From assembly GCA_050084985.1 (NCBI GenBank), contig JBITNC010000001.1, positions 206,584,001 through 206,648,000 on the forward strand: a stretch of DNA of 64,000 nucleotides, written 5' to 3'. The DNA comes from Nageia nagi. Its lineage: Eukaryota > Pinophyta. The translations under genes were made by a program, and so were the position numbers. Of this stretch, positions 10,873 through 24,117 are shown one piece after another (the stretch's first letter is position 1; each line of letters opens with the position of its first letter). Under the pieces are notes generated by a model, which saw only the letters and a program-made list of their open reading frames with translations, searched no databases and had not been told where the DNA came from.

Positions 10873-13800
10873 ATGGAGGTAGATAGCTATTAATGGCAAC
10901 ATTTATTGGATATGGTGGTGGTTTAGTCTCATGATTATAAGATGTCTTATCAAAATATCAACATTCAAAGTGAGATTTTCTCAGAAAAAGCCACCACTTT
11001 GCACCTTACATTCTAATTTAAAATGGATATGCTTAAGTTTAATGCTACCTCACCTATCAAGTTTGACATAACACTCTACATAAAACTCAACATTTCTTAT
11101 GCATTAATGATCATTAATAGGAAAAATTTGGAAACCCCAAATAAATAAAACAAATCCCTATATCTATCATTACTCACTTAGCAAATTTAAGAGCCCAAGT
11201 TTTTTAGTACTTGTAGAATCTTACTATCTCCAAATCATTTAATGTTAGGGGAAGAGGCTAAGGAGTTATCAAATATACATGAAGAATACTTGGGAATGCC
11301 CATGGGGTAAACTAGAATGAAAGGGGAGAACTTACCCACATGGATAATTGATTCATAAATGTAGAAAGGCCATTATTGTAACATAAGAGACCCAAAGTGG
11401 TAGGGAGTGGTAAAATGATAGCTTTGGGTAACAATGTTATGCTTAATCTCAAGTTGGCATATTTTGTGTCATACAAATATTTCACTTTCCTAGAACTACT
11501 TACTACCATTACTTTAAGCCACAACCTATAAGGCTACATCATTAGGGCATACAAGGAGAAAAACAAAGGTGAAGAAGAGTCGCATTATGTATCAAATACA
11601 TTCCTGGATTACTCCCTTACTACCATTATGAATGCATTTATGGTTCCAGATGACTAGAGCTTCCATGTTAAGAAGCAAGTTGATCTAAGGAAGGAAAAGA
11701 GAGATTTTTCTTAATATGAGGATGACATGATCAACTAGGTTGATGAAATATATGGAGGGACTACCACCAAGCACCTCTAAAGATATTATATTTCTTTATT
11801 TGAAAAAAACCAAGACATACAATTCCTACAAGCTCTTATGATAATTCTTAGGCATATGAGCCAAATTGAAGATCATGAGGCCATGATCAGGATGGCTTAA
11901 AATATTTTGGAATGGTTAGTATGTTATGACTTTATTAACTTCTTATTAAACAAAATTAGAAAGAAAATATTTGATATCGATAAGGGAGATTTTAGGCACT
12001 CATCCTATTTGTGGTGGTTAATTATCCATTAGAATTTGTAAATTTTGCTTTATAAGGGATTATCTATAATACCAAACACTACTTCTATATCTCCTACTTC
12101 AATTGATATGAGGGTACTGGTACTCACCAAAATTCATGTATCTTTTTATGAGTTCATGGATAAATGTTTTACACTAGTCATGAAGATCCTCACAGGGAAT
12201 AATGTACATATATTGCATCAAACTATTTAGAAAGAATAAAATTAGATATTGGCATTTATTGAAGGAGAGGATAATTATTATAAGGTATAGATATTTTGAA
12301 ACTCCCTTTTTGCTACCCAAATTTGTTACCCCATAATTCTATTCTTTAGATATGGGTAGACTAATAAGTGCCATAGAGACCAAATATGGGTATGGCATAA
12401 ATTTTAAACTTTTAATTAAAATGCTAGTTATAGTGGGTAGTTTTACATTAAAAAAAATAGATTGTAAGAAATGATTCTAATTTTATTATTTAGAATTTTA
12501 TGTTAAAAAATTTATAAGGTGATTGGATGTATGACCCCTTAGGGGAATGTTAAAAAATAATAAATATGAATAAAAAAATGCTTGACTTGCAATCATGAGG
12601 CTCGAACCCATATGAATTTTTTGCTAATCAAATTAATTAGGATTTCAAAACATCCCCAAAGTGGGAATTCATTATTTTGGATAAGGCATGTATGGCCTTA
12701 GAAGGGTTGAAAAAGGATAGGATCTGGGAGACAAGAAGATAAGAATTTACCTTGACCCCAAAGGTTATTGCTCAATTAGGGGATGAGTTAGGTTGGGGCC
12801 CCAACAAAATAGAATATTTTACTAAATTCATATTTGAATACACCACCAAGGTAGTACATGTTGAAAATAAGCCTTTTGATGAATTCAAGTATGACCAATT
12901 TTGGCTTACTAAATATTCAAAAGACCCACTAATAGAAAAAGGGCGACCTTTATCAAAAAATTTTCAAGGAAAGGCTTCAAGAGAGGATCAACCACTACTG
13001 TAGTGGGTAGAGCAACTTTAGGAATCCAAGAAGAGAAAACTTGTAGAGGGTTCTAGCTCAAAGTAACCTTCAAAGAAGAAAAGGAAGACATAAATAGTCA
13101 TAGATGCAATTTTCAAAGAATTTTCTTCGAAGAAACAAAGAAAATTAAAGTTAATTATTAAAGATCTAATTAAAGAGCAATATGCCCTAAAATAAAAATA
13201 GCCTACAAAAGGGAAGCCACCTATGCCTAAGCAAGTCTAAGTTGCATATACATAAGTACAAGAAGAAGAGCCAGAGGCAAGCATAAGAGATATGAAACTT
13301 TTAGATGCTAATACATGAAAACATCAAAGCATAGACATGGTAGTATATCAAAATTCTTAGGAAGACCTAGGGGATGAATTATAACAAGGGGGAGGAAATG
13401 TGCTTGCAATAGGTGGAATAATAGGAACAAGATAAGAAGTGAGTGAAGATTATGATGATGATGATCCAAATTAAGAGGACTTCAGACTAATAGATAAAAC
13501 ACCACAAAAATATGTGGCTACTAAAGAAGAGGAAGAAGAAACATAGGAAGAACCTATTGTAGAAATAATAAAGGAGATGTCTACCATTGAAACTATAGCA
13601 TAAACATCAAAGGTAAGTACATCCTACCATTCTTTAATTCTTTATTCAACCACCTTAGGTGAATAAATAAAAGTATTTTTTCTACTCAAGTAGTAGATCC
13701 TATTGATTAGGAAACATTCATTAATAAAGCCCCTATACTCTCAAACCAATAAGAAAGAATATTGAACAAAGTTATAGAGATGGGTGATATTAAAATTACT

Positions 13801-15030
13801 TAGATGCCCTTTAAATATGGGTAGTTAGTTACAACCCCTGCCACCATAGTAAATTTAAATATGCAAAGTGCCTCAATAGTGGATCAATATAGGGTTTTGG
13901 TAAATACTTCCTTGGTTGTAAGAAAAATCTCTAGTCCATGGAGAAGAAAATAAAGAAACTAAATAAAAAGTTGGAGTAGTTCAAAGGTGAGTACTCCCAA
14001 AATGATAAAATAATAGCTAGATTACAAAACCAAAATAATGAGCTAGTCTACAAATTGGCCAAATAAAAATCTAAGCATGAAAATAGCCTACAAGATGATA
14101 ATATTGAGCTAGAGAAAATGAAGAAATAGATTAAAGAGCTCAAGGTTCAATCCAACATAATTGAAAAACAAAAGGTTCAAAGGATATAAGAAAATTTGAA
14201 AAAGGTGATAGAAATCAATAAAGTTTTAAATGATGATAAAATCAAGCTCCTAGAAATCATTAAGAATTTCAAGAAAATTTTGGTTGAATAGGTTGGAAAG
14301 AGGTTGGTCAGCATGTCCCAGTTACATTAATTAAAAAATCAAGTAGAACAAGTTATATAATAATATAATGCTTAGACCACACTCCATAAATTGACCTTAA
14401 CAATCCCAAGATCAAGGATTGAAGGAATTCAATATTAGCTCAAGGCATTAATAAAGAAGATTTTGGATATTATAACTCCAAGGTCAAGACAAATAATTTT
14501 GAGAAGGATCAAAGATATTTATGATTTATAATATTTAGTGTTTTCTTTAGACTTAGAGAAAAGTTATTTTAAAGTAGAAGTAAGTTTTGTAAATAGGTAT
14601 TTTCATTCTTTAATTAAATTGAAGGCTCCCAAATTATGGAAGGAATCAGATGTACATAGTAGCACTGATCAATAGGTGGTAAATACTAAATAATTTTTGA
14701 GAAAATATTTGTTTGATAAACAACTCTCTAACTTGTAAGAAATTAATGACTTGGCTCAAAAAGTAATATCAAGATTTTTCAATACGGGAAGATTGGAAAA
14801 TGTGTTAATGGGCTTTAGAGCAAACATTGTAAAATACCAAGTATGCCCTATTTTATCATAGGTAGATAATCAAGATCTCAAATATCTATACAAGAAACTT
14901 CAATATTTACTTTCTTTAGACTTGATTCCACTATTAGAGGCCCTGTAAAAAGATTCAATTAGGCAAGCAAGTGGGAGTGGTCAATAAGGGTTCTACTCTC
15001 TAGTAGGTTTAAGATCTCAAAGAGCTTCTA
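10873..15030 (+). pseudogene. Extra ORF of element B, unknown function, coiled coil
   Basis: About 4 kb of former coding sequence lie between integrase and the 3' LTR. It starts MEVDSY at 10873 and reads about 260 codons with stops only in glutamine or tryptophan positions. It shifts frame more than once (12752-13000 is open, with LGDELGWGPNKIEYF), then has lysine-rich KKRKL and acidic parts (about 13020-13550). The last kilobase (about 13925-15068) stays in one frame almost to the LTR; 13960-14330 is rich in heptads (ELVYKLAK, KMKKQIKELKVQ with Q for a TAG) and looks like a long coiled coil. No known domain recognised. Extra ORFs are known in plant Ty3/gypsy elements; this one I cannot name. 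Confidence 0.6.
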
Positions 15031-15036
15031 GAAGAT

Positions 15037-16850
15037 TGTTATTCTTATAGAATCCCACTTTGAAGGGGTAAAATTCTTTACATTCTTCATTATTTCATTT
15101 ATTCATTCATTTCACAATAAAATCCCTTCTTTAATTCCTATTCCTTATTCCCTTTTATTTCAATTGTAAATACTTGTAAGTGCTTAGCCTTTACTTAAGA
15201 GTCTTGTATGTTACTAGGTAATATTTATATTATTAGGTCTTAGTCAAATAAAGTTATTCAAAATTACCATTTTGTTATAATATGGGTGTTTTTTATACAA
15301 AGTATAATGAGTCATTTTTAGGATTTGTATATAAGCCATAAGCTAAAGAGTATCATTCTTGTAAAATTGGCTAAGTCTTTTTTGGACTTTATTATTGGTT
15401 GTTATTATATATAGTCTATTGTATGCCTAAAGTCAACATTGGGTCTTATCCCATGTCTTGTTGCTTAAGTTTTAGTATTTTATAGTCTAAGGGTTATTTT
15501 TGAGTATTGTTATACATAGTCATTAGTTTTGGTTAAGTCATGTAACAAGAATTATAGTTAGAGTCAAGTTTAACAAGGCCCATGAAAATCCAAAGATGAC
15601 ATCATACTTTCCAATGGAAATCAATGGGTTCTAGATAACTTAGTCAGTAGGTGGTCCTAATGGTTCTTCATGGTTGAAGTTATTCAAAACACAATATTCA
15701 ATAAATCCCACCAATTTTAAGTGATGACATCACACCTTTTTGGTGAAATTGGTAGGTGATAAACATTTCAAGTTCCAATAATACCTACTGATATGTACAA
15801 GACCTACAAAGGGAAAGTGAGTACTATAAGAAGAGAGGAACACTTAAGTCCACTTAATCAAGAGTGTATGACCTCCAATACTCTACCAACTTATTAACTA
15901 CAACTCATTTCCATGTGGTAGTAGTGGTTCTCTTTTAGATTTGAATGGTACATCTTCCTTCACCCTTACAATGGTCATAGCTTGAAGCTTAAAAAAAAGA
16001 TATTTAATGGTTACAAAGAGATAGGTGGCCACTAAATGTGAATATGGATTAATTATACCTATCAAGATGGTAGACCATACTTCATAAATGTAGTATTAGT
16101 AATAGATTCACCATGGTCAAACATAATAAGAGATGGATTATAGCTAGAATGGTATGAATATTGATGGTTGTGCATCCCCAATCCTTAGAGCTAAATCAGG
16201 ACCATGTTGTATAATCTATTATAGTTGTAGATTATTATATACATTTTGTAAATATTTAAGTTTATACTATTATTATTCAAAGAGATAGTTATAGTTATTA
16301 ATGGTGGAAAACCACCCTTTTATAGAGAAAACATTATAAATAGTGGACTATTAGATGTCTAAACAGTCATACATTTTAGCAAAGTTGCCTAGTGTGAGAA
16401 GTGTTTTCATATATGATAATACAATATAATGGTATTTTTCCCTCTAAAATTTGTTATTATCTTTTTTTGTAATCATTATGTATGAAGCATTATCCAAAAT
16501 TATGTTTGAGTATTGCAATTACAAGAACCTAAGAGTAAATTATTTATTCTATTCTTAGTCTTGGCAATGGAAAATTTGCCTATTTAGTGATGCCTAGGCT
16601 GGTTAGTTTTATTTTGCTTTTTATAGTTTAGATTTTGATCTCTTTCCTATTACTCTCTACCTCTTTTATCTCTTTCCAATTACTTTTGACCTCTTTCATA
16701 GATAGGAACAAACCTATAACCCAAAGATTGAGTAGAAAACCCCCATAAGCACATTATCCCACCACCATTTGGTCTTTCAAAACCCTACTATTATAGATAA
16801 TGGAGAACTATACCAAACCAAACCTTTAGGTTACATTATCTTGATCAATA
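15037..16850 (+). repeat. 3' LTR of element B
   Basis: Begins TGTTATTC and ends CAATA (CA to TA). It is paired with 2806-4664 and followed by the target duplicate ATTAC. It keeps the TATAAATA box (16335-16342). The purine-rich segment just before it (tctagaagat) is a weak polypurine tract. Confidence 0.85.
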
Positions 16851-16855
16851 ATTAC

Positions 16856-17042
16856 TCTATTATTTTTCAAATTCTTGACATATAAAAGAGAGATCTTTTT
16901 ATATTGGAAAGGTTCATACAAAATTATGATATTAGTAGATTAAAGGAAATAGAGTGGTTGTACTTTATATTGATATGCATTTCATCTTCAACCAAAATAG
17001 AAAAATATATGGTGAAACTCTCTCTACTTAGTGTTAATATTT
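16856..17042 (+). other. Fragment of element A between B and C
   Basis: A's own sequence resumes for 187 bases. One frame is open for about 50 codons (IEWLYFILICISSSTK), so it may be a coding remnant of A, but I recognise no domain. Confidence 0.4.
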
Positions 17043-17047
17043 TATAG

Positions 17048-17969
17048 TGTAGACACCTAAAAATGATCATCATTCAAAAGCTGAATAAAAAAGGAACAAA
17101 AACTAACATTTATTATAAAAGTTATAATAGATAATCGATCAATAAAAATCCACACTAGTTTTCAATGACTCAAACCAATTTTTGGTGTCCTATACCCAAT
17201 CTTCAATGACCTAATACTTAGCCAACCTAAAAATAAATGACACTCTTGAATTGATTTTCTCATCAAATTATTGAGTTTTGAGTGAGTTATGGTTAGTTTG
17301 TAATGATGTGTACAAAATTATGGCTATTCTAGACTTGGATGAGCTCTTAAGCTAGGTTGCTAACACTTAAAATGTAAAATTTAGCAAACTCAAAAAGCTA
17401 TAAATTAAACCTCCAACACTAGAGAAATATATTCCAATTTGGAGTAGGATTACTTTGTAGGATTTTGTTATAAAATTTTAAATATTTGAGTACTTTATTT
17501 ATGCACTTGTTCATACATTTTAAAATGCAATATTTTAATAATATTTTTTATGTGAACAAGTATGTTTGATATGTTTTTTTGGTATGTGTGTGGGTTCCAT
17601 AGGTGCTAAAGTAGGAAATATTAAAGTTACAATATGGAAAGAGCTAAAAATGATCAAGAATCAAAGTGGAAATGAAGTAGAGGAGAAGATTTATCAAAAT
17701 CAAGCTCCAGCATTAGAAATACTAATGATTAAGCTCAAATGCTAGTGATTGAATCCAAACATCAGTGACTACATATTGATCATTGATGACTTTACAAAAG
17801 TCTAAGGAGGCTCAAAAATATCAATTTTGTAAAATCCCTTCAAGTAAGGTGGCAAATCTAGAGATTCATTTTGTAACATTTGAGGTCACTTGAGAGAGTA
17901 ATAAAATACATATTGGTATTTAATATGTATTTATCTTATTTGCTAACAAGTTACTTTTTTGGGTCAATA
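17048..17969 (+). repeat. 5' LTR of element C
   Basis: 922 bases, paired with 52750-53669. It contains two arrays of a degenerate tgatga/caatga motif at 20-21-bp steps (17161-17210 and 17721-17790), kept at the same steps in the other LTR. The sequence after it (tttagctttagaaggaggg) is where a primer binding site should be; I could not match a tRNA. Confidence 0.85.
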
Positions 17970-19736
17970 TTTTAGCTTTAGAAGGAGGGATTTTGCATGT
18001 AGACAACATCAATGATTAAACACATGGGATATTTAATTTTTTACAATCTTGTGTTTTTTTTAATCTTTTGTTTTCAACTTTTGATTAACATTATTTTGGT
18101 TATTCTATGTTTTTCCAAGATCACTAATAGAATCATCGATGATTAGAATAGAATGATAGCATTTTCTAAACAAAGGTAAGATCCCCAATTTTTGTTAATA
18201 TAGTAAGCACAATGTAGGAATCTAAGATGAAAATGGTAATGAATCCCTTTTTTGTGATCCCTTTACTCAGATTACATGTAGGAAAGGGTAAATATGGAAA
18301 TGCATTTAATAATGTCATTAACTAGCTTTAAGGTTTAATTTACTTCTTTATTGGGTAGAGATTGTTGCAAAACACTTCAACTAAGAAAATTTTCTATTTT
18401 ATCTAATTATGCTCTCCCTTTGCACTAAAAAGCAATATTTGGTGATTAGAATGGATTTGATAGAAAAAGTGTAAATAAACCTTCATTTATTTCACATTAT
18501 CACATAATTTGGTCAAAGAATCTACACTAAGTTTCTTCCACACTTAGAAGGGGTTAATGAATCTTCATTAAAATGTAAATAAACCTAAGATAAATAAACC
18601 AAGTTAATGGTAGAATAATACATTAAATGGTTAATGAATATGGTGAGTACGTTCACACTAAATTAGTTTTATTTAACTAAGTATGCTCTTGCTTTTGCAC
18701 CTATGATGATTTGATGTGATAAAAAAAGTTAAGTCAAAGGTGTAATGAATTTTCATTTGGTTTAAAACTTACACTCACATTAATACTATTACTTATCTTC
18801 CCTTACCATGCTAAGAGGTGGTTGAATGTTGATGTGACTCAAAGAGGAGAAAAGAACCTACACTTAATCAATTTACATATAAATTAAAGGCTTCTTACTT
18901 GTAACAAAAGGTAATAAACCACATTAAATTAATCCCAAAGCTGTTAGAGTGAATGAACCTCATTTAAAAGTTGGTTAAAAAATCTCATTAATTCAATGAT
19001 GAATCTCATGGGTTGATTGGATTAACACACATTAATTAAAACATTATTTGAATCACATTAAAAACTTTTATCAATGGACATGTTTGATTATGAGGGTTCA
19101 AATTCACATTCATACACATTTTGTTTTATTAACTACATGATCATTAAGGCTTATAAAATGAGCATCAATGAGTTGGATTTCATTACCAACCATTTATTCT
19201 TATATTCTTATGAATCCACTAACAAAATACAATAAGCCTTAGAGCCAAAACCTAGAGATGAATATCGGGTTCATAGGTTAGAATTCATTACTTCCTATCA
19301 GATGACTATCAAAAAGTGACTATAATTGGATTTAATCACTAAGATAGATCTCAATGTCATTCCTCGAGCCCCATTTCACTAAGAGGACCACCTTAGTATC
19401 AAGCTGTGACTTAGCCATAGCTAGCATCTTAGGATTACCTATCTACCTTGATTAAAAACTTGACTAGACAAAACAAAGTTAGGAAAACTAAGAATATTAA
19501 AACATACAATTAACATTTCTCACATAATAAATATTAATTAAATTAATAAAAAATATAAAGACTATAAACACATCATAAAAATAAATGTTCATATAGGATG
19601 TTTGTGCATTAAATTATTTTCTCATAAACATAAAACCAAAAGATAAAAAATAATTTCTATATACAATGTTTGTATGTTTTTATTATCTTTAAGAACATAA
19701 AAAATAAATATATAACGTAAACAATAGTTCAAACTC
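17970..19736 (+). other. 5' leader of element C
   Basis: About 1.8 kb without a recognisable gene. From 18460 to 19060 short motifs like taatgaatctcattaa recur in degenerate form. At about 19579-19711 a ~68-bp unit is duplicated (ttgtgcattaa/ttgtatgtttt versions). The stretch 19310-19440 is the least AT-rich part. Long leaders are usual in Tat-type elements. Confidence 0.5.
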
Positions 19737-20700
19737 ATTCTAAAATACCTTGTCAAGAATAAGAGCCTCTAGATGAATATGAATTTCAAGAAAGAGGAGG
19801 CCTTAGATCTAGTTGGGCTCTTTCGAGAAAAGAGATACCTTGAGATGAAAACCCTAGGGTACAAGGAGATACTTTGGATAATTATTACAATATTTTAGAT
19901 AATATATAATAAATTAAGTATACCTTCATGTTCACCTCATATACATAGTCTTTCTTCATATGGAATACATTTGAGGGAAGATAAATCATAGATAGTGAAG
20001 AAACCACCTAATGATGAAGAAACACAAAATGCTTTTTTCAAGAGCATAATCATCTGATTTAATAATGCAAAGGGTTCCTTTTATGCCTAAGTATAATCAT
20101 TTTACATGATACTTTCCATATGGATGGTTAGTTCAATCTTACTTAAGAAGATAATATTATTCACCTTCTAAATTTCAAGACTAAAGGAGGAATTTGATGA
20201 AAAAATATTCATACATTTAGCAACTCTTATACCTCAAGTGAGGGATTCCATTAAGGTATATAAAAATCCTTATCATATCTTAAGATTAAATACCCCATAA
20301 CCTTTGGAAAGAATTCAAAAAATAACTCAAGGACAATTGACTTAACCAAACTTATTAGGGTTCAAGTTACAAGAAATACCTCCCTATCCTCTAAGAAAGA
20401 ACATGCACCTCAAAGAAATATACATCAACAAAGGAGTGTACCACAATAAAATATGCAACAATAATAACAAGTATTATCTTAATTCAATAAATAAGTGAGA
20501 AAAAAAATCAAATTCATTAAACATTACCAAGTTCAAACTCAACTTATACCTAATATACCTCTAAATAGGAATATGTCAAATATTCAACATCACTACTAAT
20601 TGCAAACTCAACTGGTTACAAATATGCCTCAAAATATGAATATATCAAATATTTAGCATCAAGTTCAAGTTACAATTGACCAAGGTTTATAGGTGATTTA
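19737..20700 (+). pseudogene. gag of element C, N-terminal part, cut by D
   Basis: The start of C's gag reads PLDEYEFQERGGL and RVQGDTLDNYYNILDN. After a less clear stretch it becomes rich in Q and N, with a 69-base (23-residue) repeat: caaactcaact at 20533 and 20602, each unit ending NMSNIQH-like. Stops sit at glutamine positions. Element D is inserted at 20701, and the frame goes on at 29096 (VIYKPPSRAQ when joined). The start codon could not be fixed. Confidence 0.6.
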
Positions 20701-20705
20701 TAAAC

Positions 20706-21471
20706 TATTATTGCATGGAATTAATTTATGCATTTAAATTAATACATTAGGAAATATGTACCCACACTTATACACACCTAGTTCAAGAATATTAATGTTA
20801 TCTTGGATATGGTCAATATATATCATCGACTTACTATATTCTTGTTTATAGTAGGTACATACCGACCTAAGGAGTAGGTCATATTATTATCTATATAAAT
20901 AGGGACCTAATAGTAAGTCCACATTAAGGATATACATGATCCCATATCTAGTCTTGATGATGGTAGTCTTTTAGGTGTCTCTTGACACCACCATTCAAGG
21001 TTGGGTTTGTGTACTTCCTTATACAAGAATCCTAATGATTGTTAGCTTATATAAGTATCAAAATATGATCATTGAGAGTTTTTATGTAGGAAAAAAGTTA
21101 GTTTATAATGGACTATAGTATAATGAAGATTGCTAGTGCTCTTCTATAGATGAAATAGATTATTCATGCTCCTTTCAAGCATGAAATAGACTACTTGCGG
21201 CCCTCTCTTTGGATCCTCTTGCTCCATGACTTTGAGTGTAGACTTTGTTAGTTGTTAAGGCTTGAACACTATCTTCTATTAATCTATGTTAGGTACATTC
21301 CATAAGGTAAGTATACAAACTCAATCTTGTTTGGTGATGTCATTTTGATTCCAATGCTTCATTATCTTCTATATCAGCTTTTCTTATTATACATTATTAT
21401 ATGTTAGCTTATAATTTACAAATATCCTTTAAGACTATAGGTATTCATTTATTTGCATTCTCTTGTAAACA
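20706..21471 (+). repeat. 5' LTR of element D
   Basis: 766 bases, paired with 28315-29090 without gaps at the start (TATTATTGC/TGTTATCAT). Ends TGTAAACA. A TATA box TATATAAATAG lies at 20893-20903; in the 3' copy it has decayed. Directly after the LTR, tatttggtgaacctgatatg is the candidate primer binding site, tRNA not assigned. Confidence 0.88.
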
Positions 21472-21565
21472 TATTTGGTGAACCTGATATGAAACATAAG
21501 TAGTTGTGTTAAAACCCTAGGGTTTTAGTTAGGACTAATGAGTGATTTGATGAGTTGTTTTAGAC

Positions 21566-22990
21566 ATGGATCAGTTAAGATTATTTCTATGAAGTATTTC
21601 AAAAAGAGATCTTGTTGAGCTCTTAGGAGATATTCAATGTCATGTACCCAAAGAATCTAATGAAGGAGCTCACCATAATGATGGAAGTAACAATTATCAC
21701 ATTCAAGCTACTATTAAGGGTATGCAAAGATAGATTTACCAACTAGCAAGAGGATCAGCTCAACCAAATTATTCAATTGAGTTTGGTAGCCCTCTCTCTG
21801 ATGATATATGTTTATGCATGCCACCATAAAACTATAAATATCCCAAGTTATATAAGTTTAGTGGGGAGGGTTATCCCAGGAGACATTTGTAAGGGTTTAA
21901 AGATGAGTGTGATCTTAAAATCAATGTGGATTCAAGATTACAGGTGAAGTTCTTTCCTCATAGTTTAGAAGGAGAGGCTCATGAATGGTTCTATTATCTA
22001 TATAAAACGTCAATTACATTATTTTAAGAATTAAGCAACTTATTTATGGAATAGTATAAGCATAAAATTAAGCATGAAGTCATACTTTTAGATCTATATG
22101 CTATGAGGCAAGTTAGTAATGGAAATCTTAAAAATTTTATAATGCGATTCAAAAAGACATGGCAATAGATCAAAACTAGGCTCATGGAAAATGAGGTAAA
22201 CAATATATTCAAAGATGCTATAATATTATCCTTAAAATCTTATATCATTGATTATACACATCTAGCATGTTTTGATATGACATATAAGCTATTGGAAAAG
22301 GAAAAAGTCCTTATGAAATTAGTGCTTATGAAATATCAAGATGATAACAAGTCTAGGGCCAAGGATAAGCAACCATAATCACCAAAGAGAGAAAAATCCA
22401 TTCATGTAATAGAAAAGGCAAATGAAAAGAAAAAAAAGAAACTCATAAATATTCCTATACCTACCAAGTTTATCTTGAAAGATCTAATGGTAAAGAGACT
22501 ATTACAGCCTTTACCTAAGTGAGAGGAAGATTAGTCAGTAGAGAGGGAAGCATGGTACAAGGAAGATAGATACTATAAATATCATCAAACCAAAGGGCAT
22601 GCCACTTATGGGTGTGGAGGCCTAAGAAAAAAAATACAAAGGCTCATAGAGGATGGATTCTATGTGTTTCCTATCAAAGTTAAAGATATAGGGGAAAAGT
22701 AGCATATTAATGTAATTTTCCATGAAGAAGTGTGTGCAACACTTACATGAGGAAGACCAAGAGTAGCAACAGATCCAATCACATGTGAAAAGGAGCTTCC
22801 TAAAGACTTAAAGAGTTTTGACCTCATTGAGAAACTTAAGAATACACAAGCCAAGGTTAGTTTATTTGAATTACTTCAAATTGTATACCTTCATAGAGAA
22901 ATGATGAATCAGATTTTCAAGAATAGTTAGATAGATAGGAACATCTCAATCATTACTTTTGTAAAAAAGATAAAAATATGGAGTAAAGGA
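21566..22990 (+). pseudogene. gag of element D (one frame, stops only)
   Basis: Gag polyprotein read in a single frame from the ATG at 21566 (MDQLRLF). Capsid features: KFSGEGYPRRHL, FFPHSLEGEAHEWFYYL, then the usual helical blocks. The nucleocapsid motif YYKYHQTKGHATYGCGG (about 22567-22620) is the Tat-type knuckle C-x2-(Y/F)H-x4-GH-x4-C with its first C now Y. I counted 13 in-frame stops to 22931: six TAG, four TAA, three TGA, each one C-to-T step from CAG, CAA or CGA. No frameshift is seen. The protease follows in the same frame. Confidence 0.85.
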
Positions 22991-22996
22991 GGTATT

Positions 22997-23990
22997 ATCA
23001 CTTTTCACCCTAGTGAAAGGCCTAGCTAGGATGTAACCTAGTTACATCCACCATTATTTATTGAAGTGAACATCTATGGTAATACAATTAAGAGATCATT
23101 GATAGATCATGGGGTAACTTTGAATATTACCACCACTCACTTACTTTCATAGTTTGGTACAGATTTATTACCTCTAAGAGAAGAGACTACCATGAGAGTT
23201 AAGGGGTTTAATGGTGTTTCAAAGAAATATGTAAGAATCATCACACTTTTGATCAAAGTAGAAAACAAGGTACTTTAGACCCTCTTCTACATTATATATG
23301 GAAAATCTTCTCTTAATTTCATTCTTGCAAGACATTAGATAGATGACATGGAAGGAGTAGCATCCACTTTGCATAGATGTTTCAAATTTTGATTTGAAGG
23401 AAATGTTTACAAGGTAGAAGTAGATGAGAAGATACCTAAGTAGTGAAATTATGTTCTCCTTGATATATTTGTTCCATATGAGGTAGAAGATGAGGCTATC
23501 CTAGCTAAGAATGATTAAATCTATAAAAAAGCATTATAGAGAATTAACACCAAGGATATCAGGTTTGGTTTGTACACCATCATGGATGTTAATAACATCA
23601 ATCCAAAGAGATACCTGGATGAACTTTAGGAGGCTCAAGAAAAGGACCTCTTGTGCTCCTCTAGGCTCCATAAATATCACTAGTAGTCATAGTTAGAGAA
23701 AATCATAAAGAAAAATAAATGTTGCATCATTTTGTATCATGGAGATGGTCATAATGGTAAGGATAGTATTTTATTATTAATGCAATAAGATGAATGGGTA
23801 AGAGATGATAAAAATTGATTTATTATTGAATATGAAATAGAAAATGAAGATGCAATACATACTATATACTTGTTTGAGAATGATGATGCTTTCTTAGAAT
23901 CTATGGTTGCTAGAATTGAATATCTAGCTAGCATGAAAAGAGGACTCATAAATATTATCTAGATGTACATGCTTGCTTTGGTGAATCTAT
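22997..23990 (+). pseudogene. Aspartic protease of element D and linker
   Basis: Same frame as gag. Seen: ITFHPSERP, HPPLFIEVNIYGN, and the active site SLIDHGVTLNI at about 23098, where Tat elements usually read LID-G-GAS; the catalytic D remains. Then TTHLLSQFG (Q for TAG), MRVKGFNG and NFILARH, the counterpart of the LLGRPW block. A degenerate linker of about 180 codons leads to RT, and the frame changes between 23990 and 24120. Confidence 0.75.
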
Positions 23991-24117
23991 GGAAGATAAA
24001 ATTTAAGGGTAAGGATATTTGAAATTTCCCACACCATCAAAATTAGAGATGACTTGGTTGAATTAATAGATAGAGTAGGTTGACATCAGTTCTCAAGAGA
24101 CATTATGACTCTTAAAA

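Larger units (their letters stand above)
2801..16855 (+). mobile_element. Element B: Ty3/gypsy with early RNase H and a large extra ORF
   Basis: A whole LTR retrotransposon of about 14 kb nested in A. The 5-bp target duplication ATTAC is perfect (2801-2805 and 16851-16855). LTRs are 2806-4664 and 15037-16850. Order inside: gag, protease, RNase H-like domain, reverse transcriptase, RNase H, integrase, then about 4 kb of extra coding sequence up to the 3' LTR. All frames are broken by stops and a few frameshifts, so it is dead. The domain order groups it with Tat-like Ty3/gypsy elements that carry a second RNase H. Confidence 0.88.
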
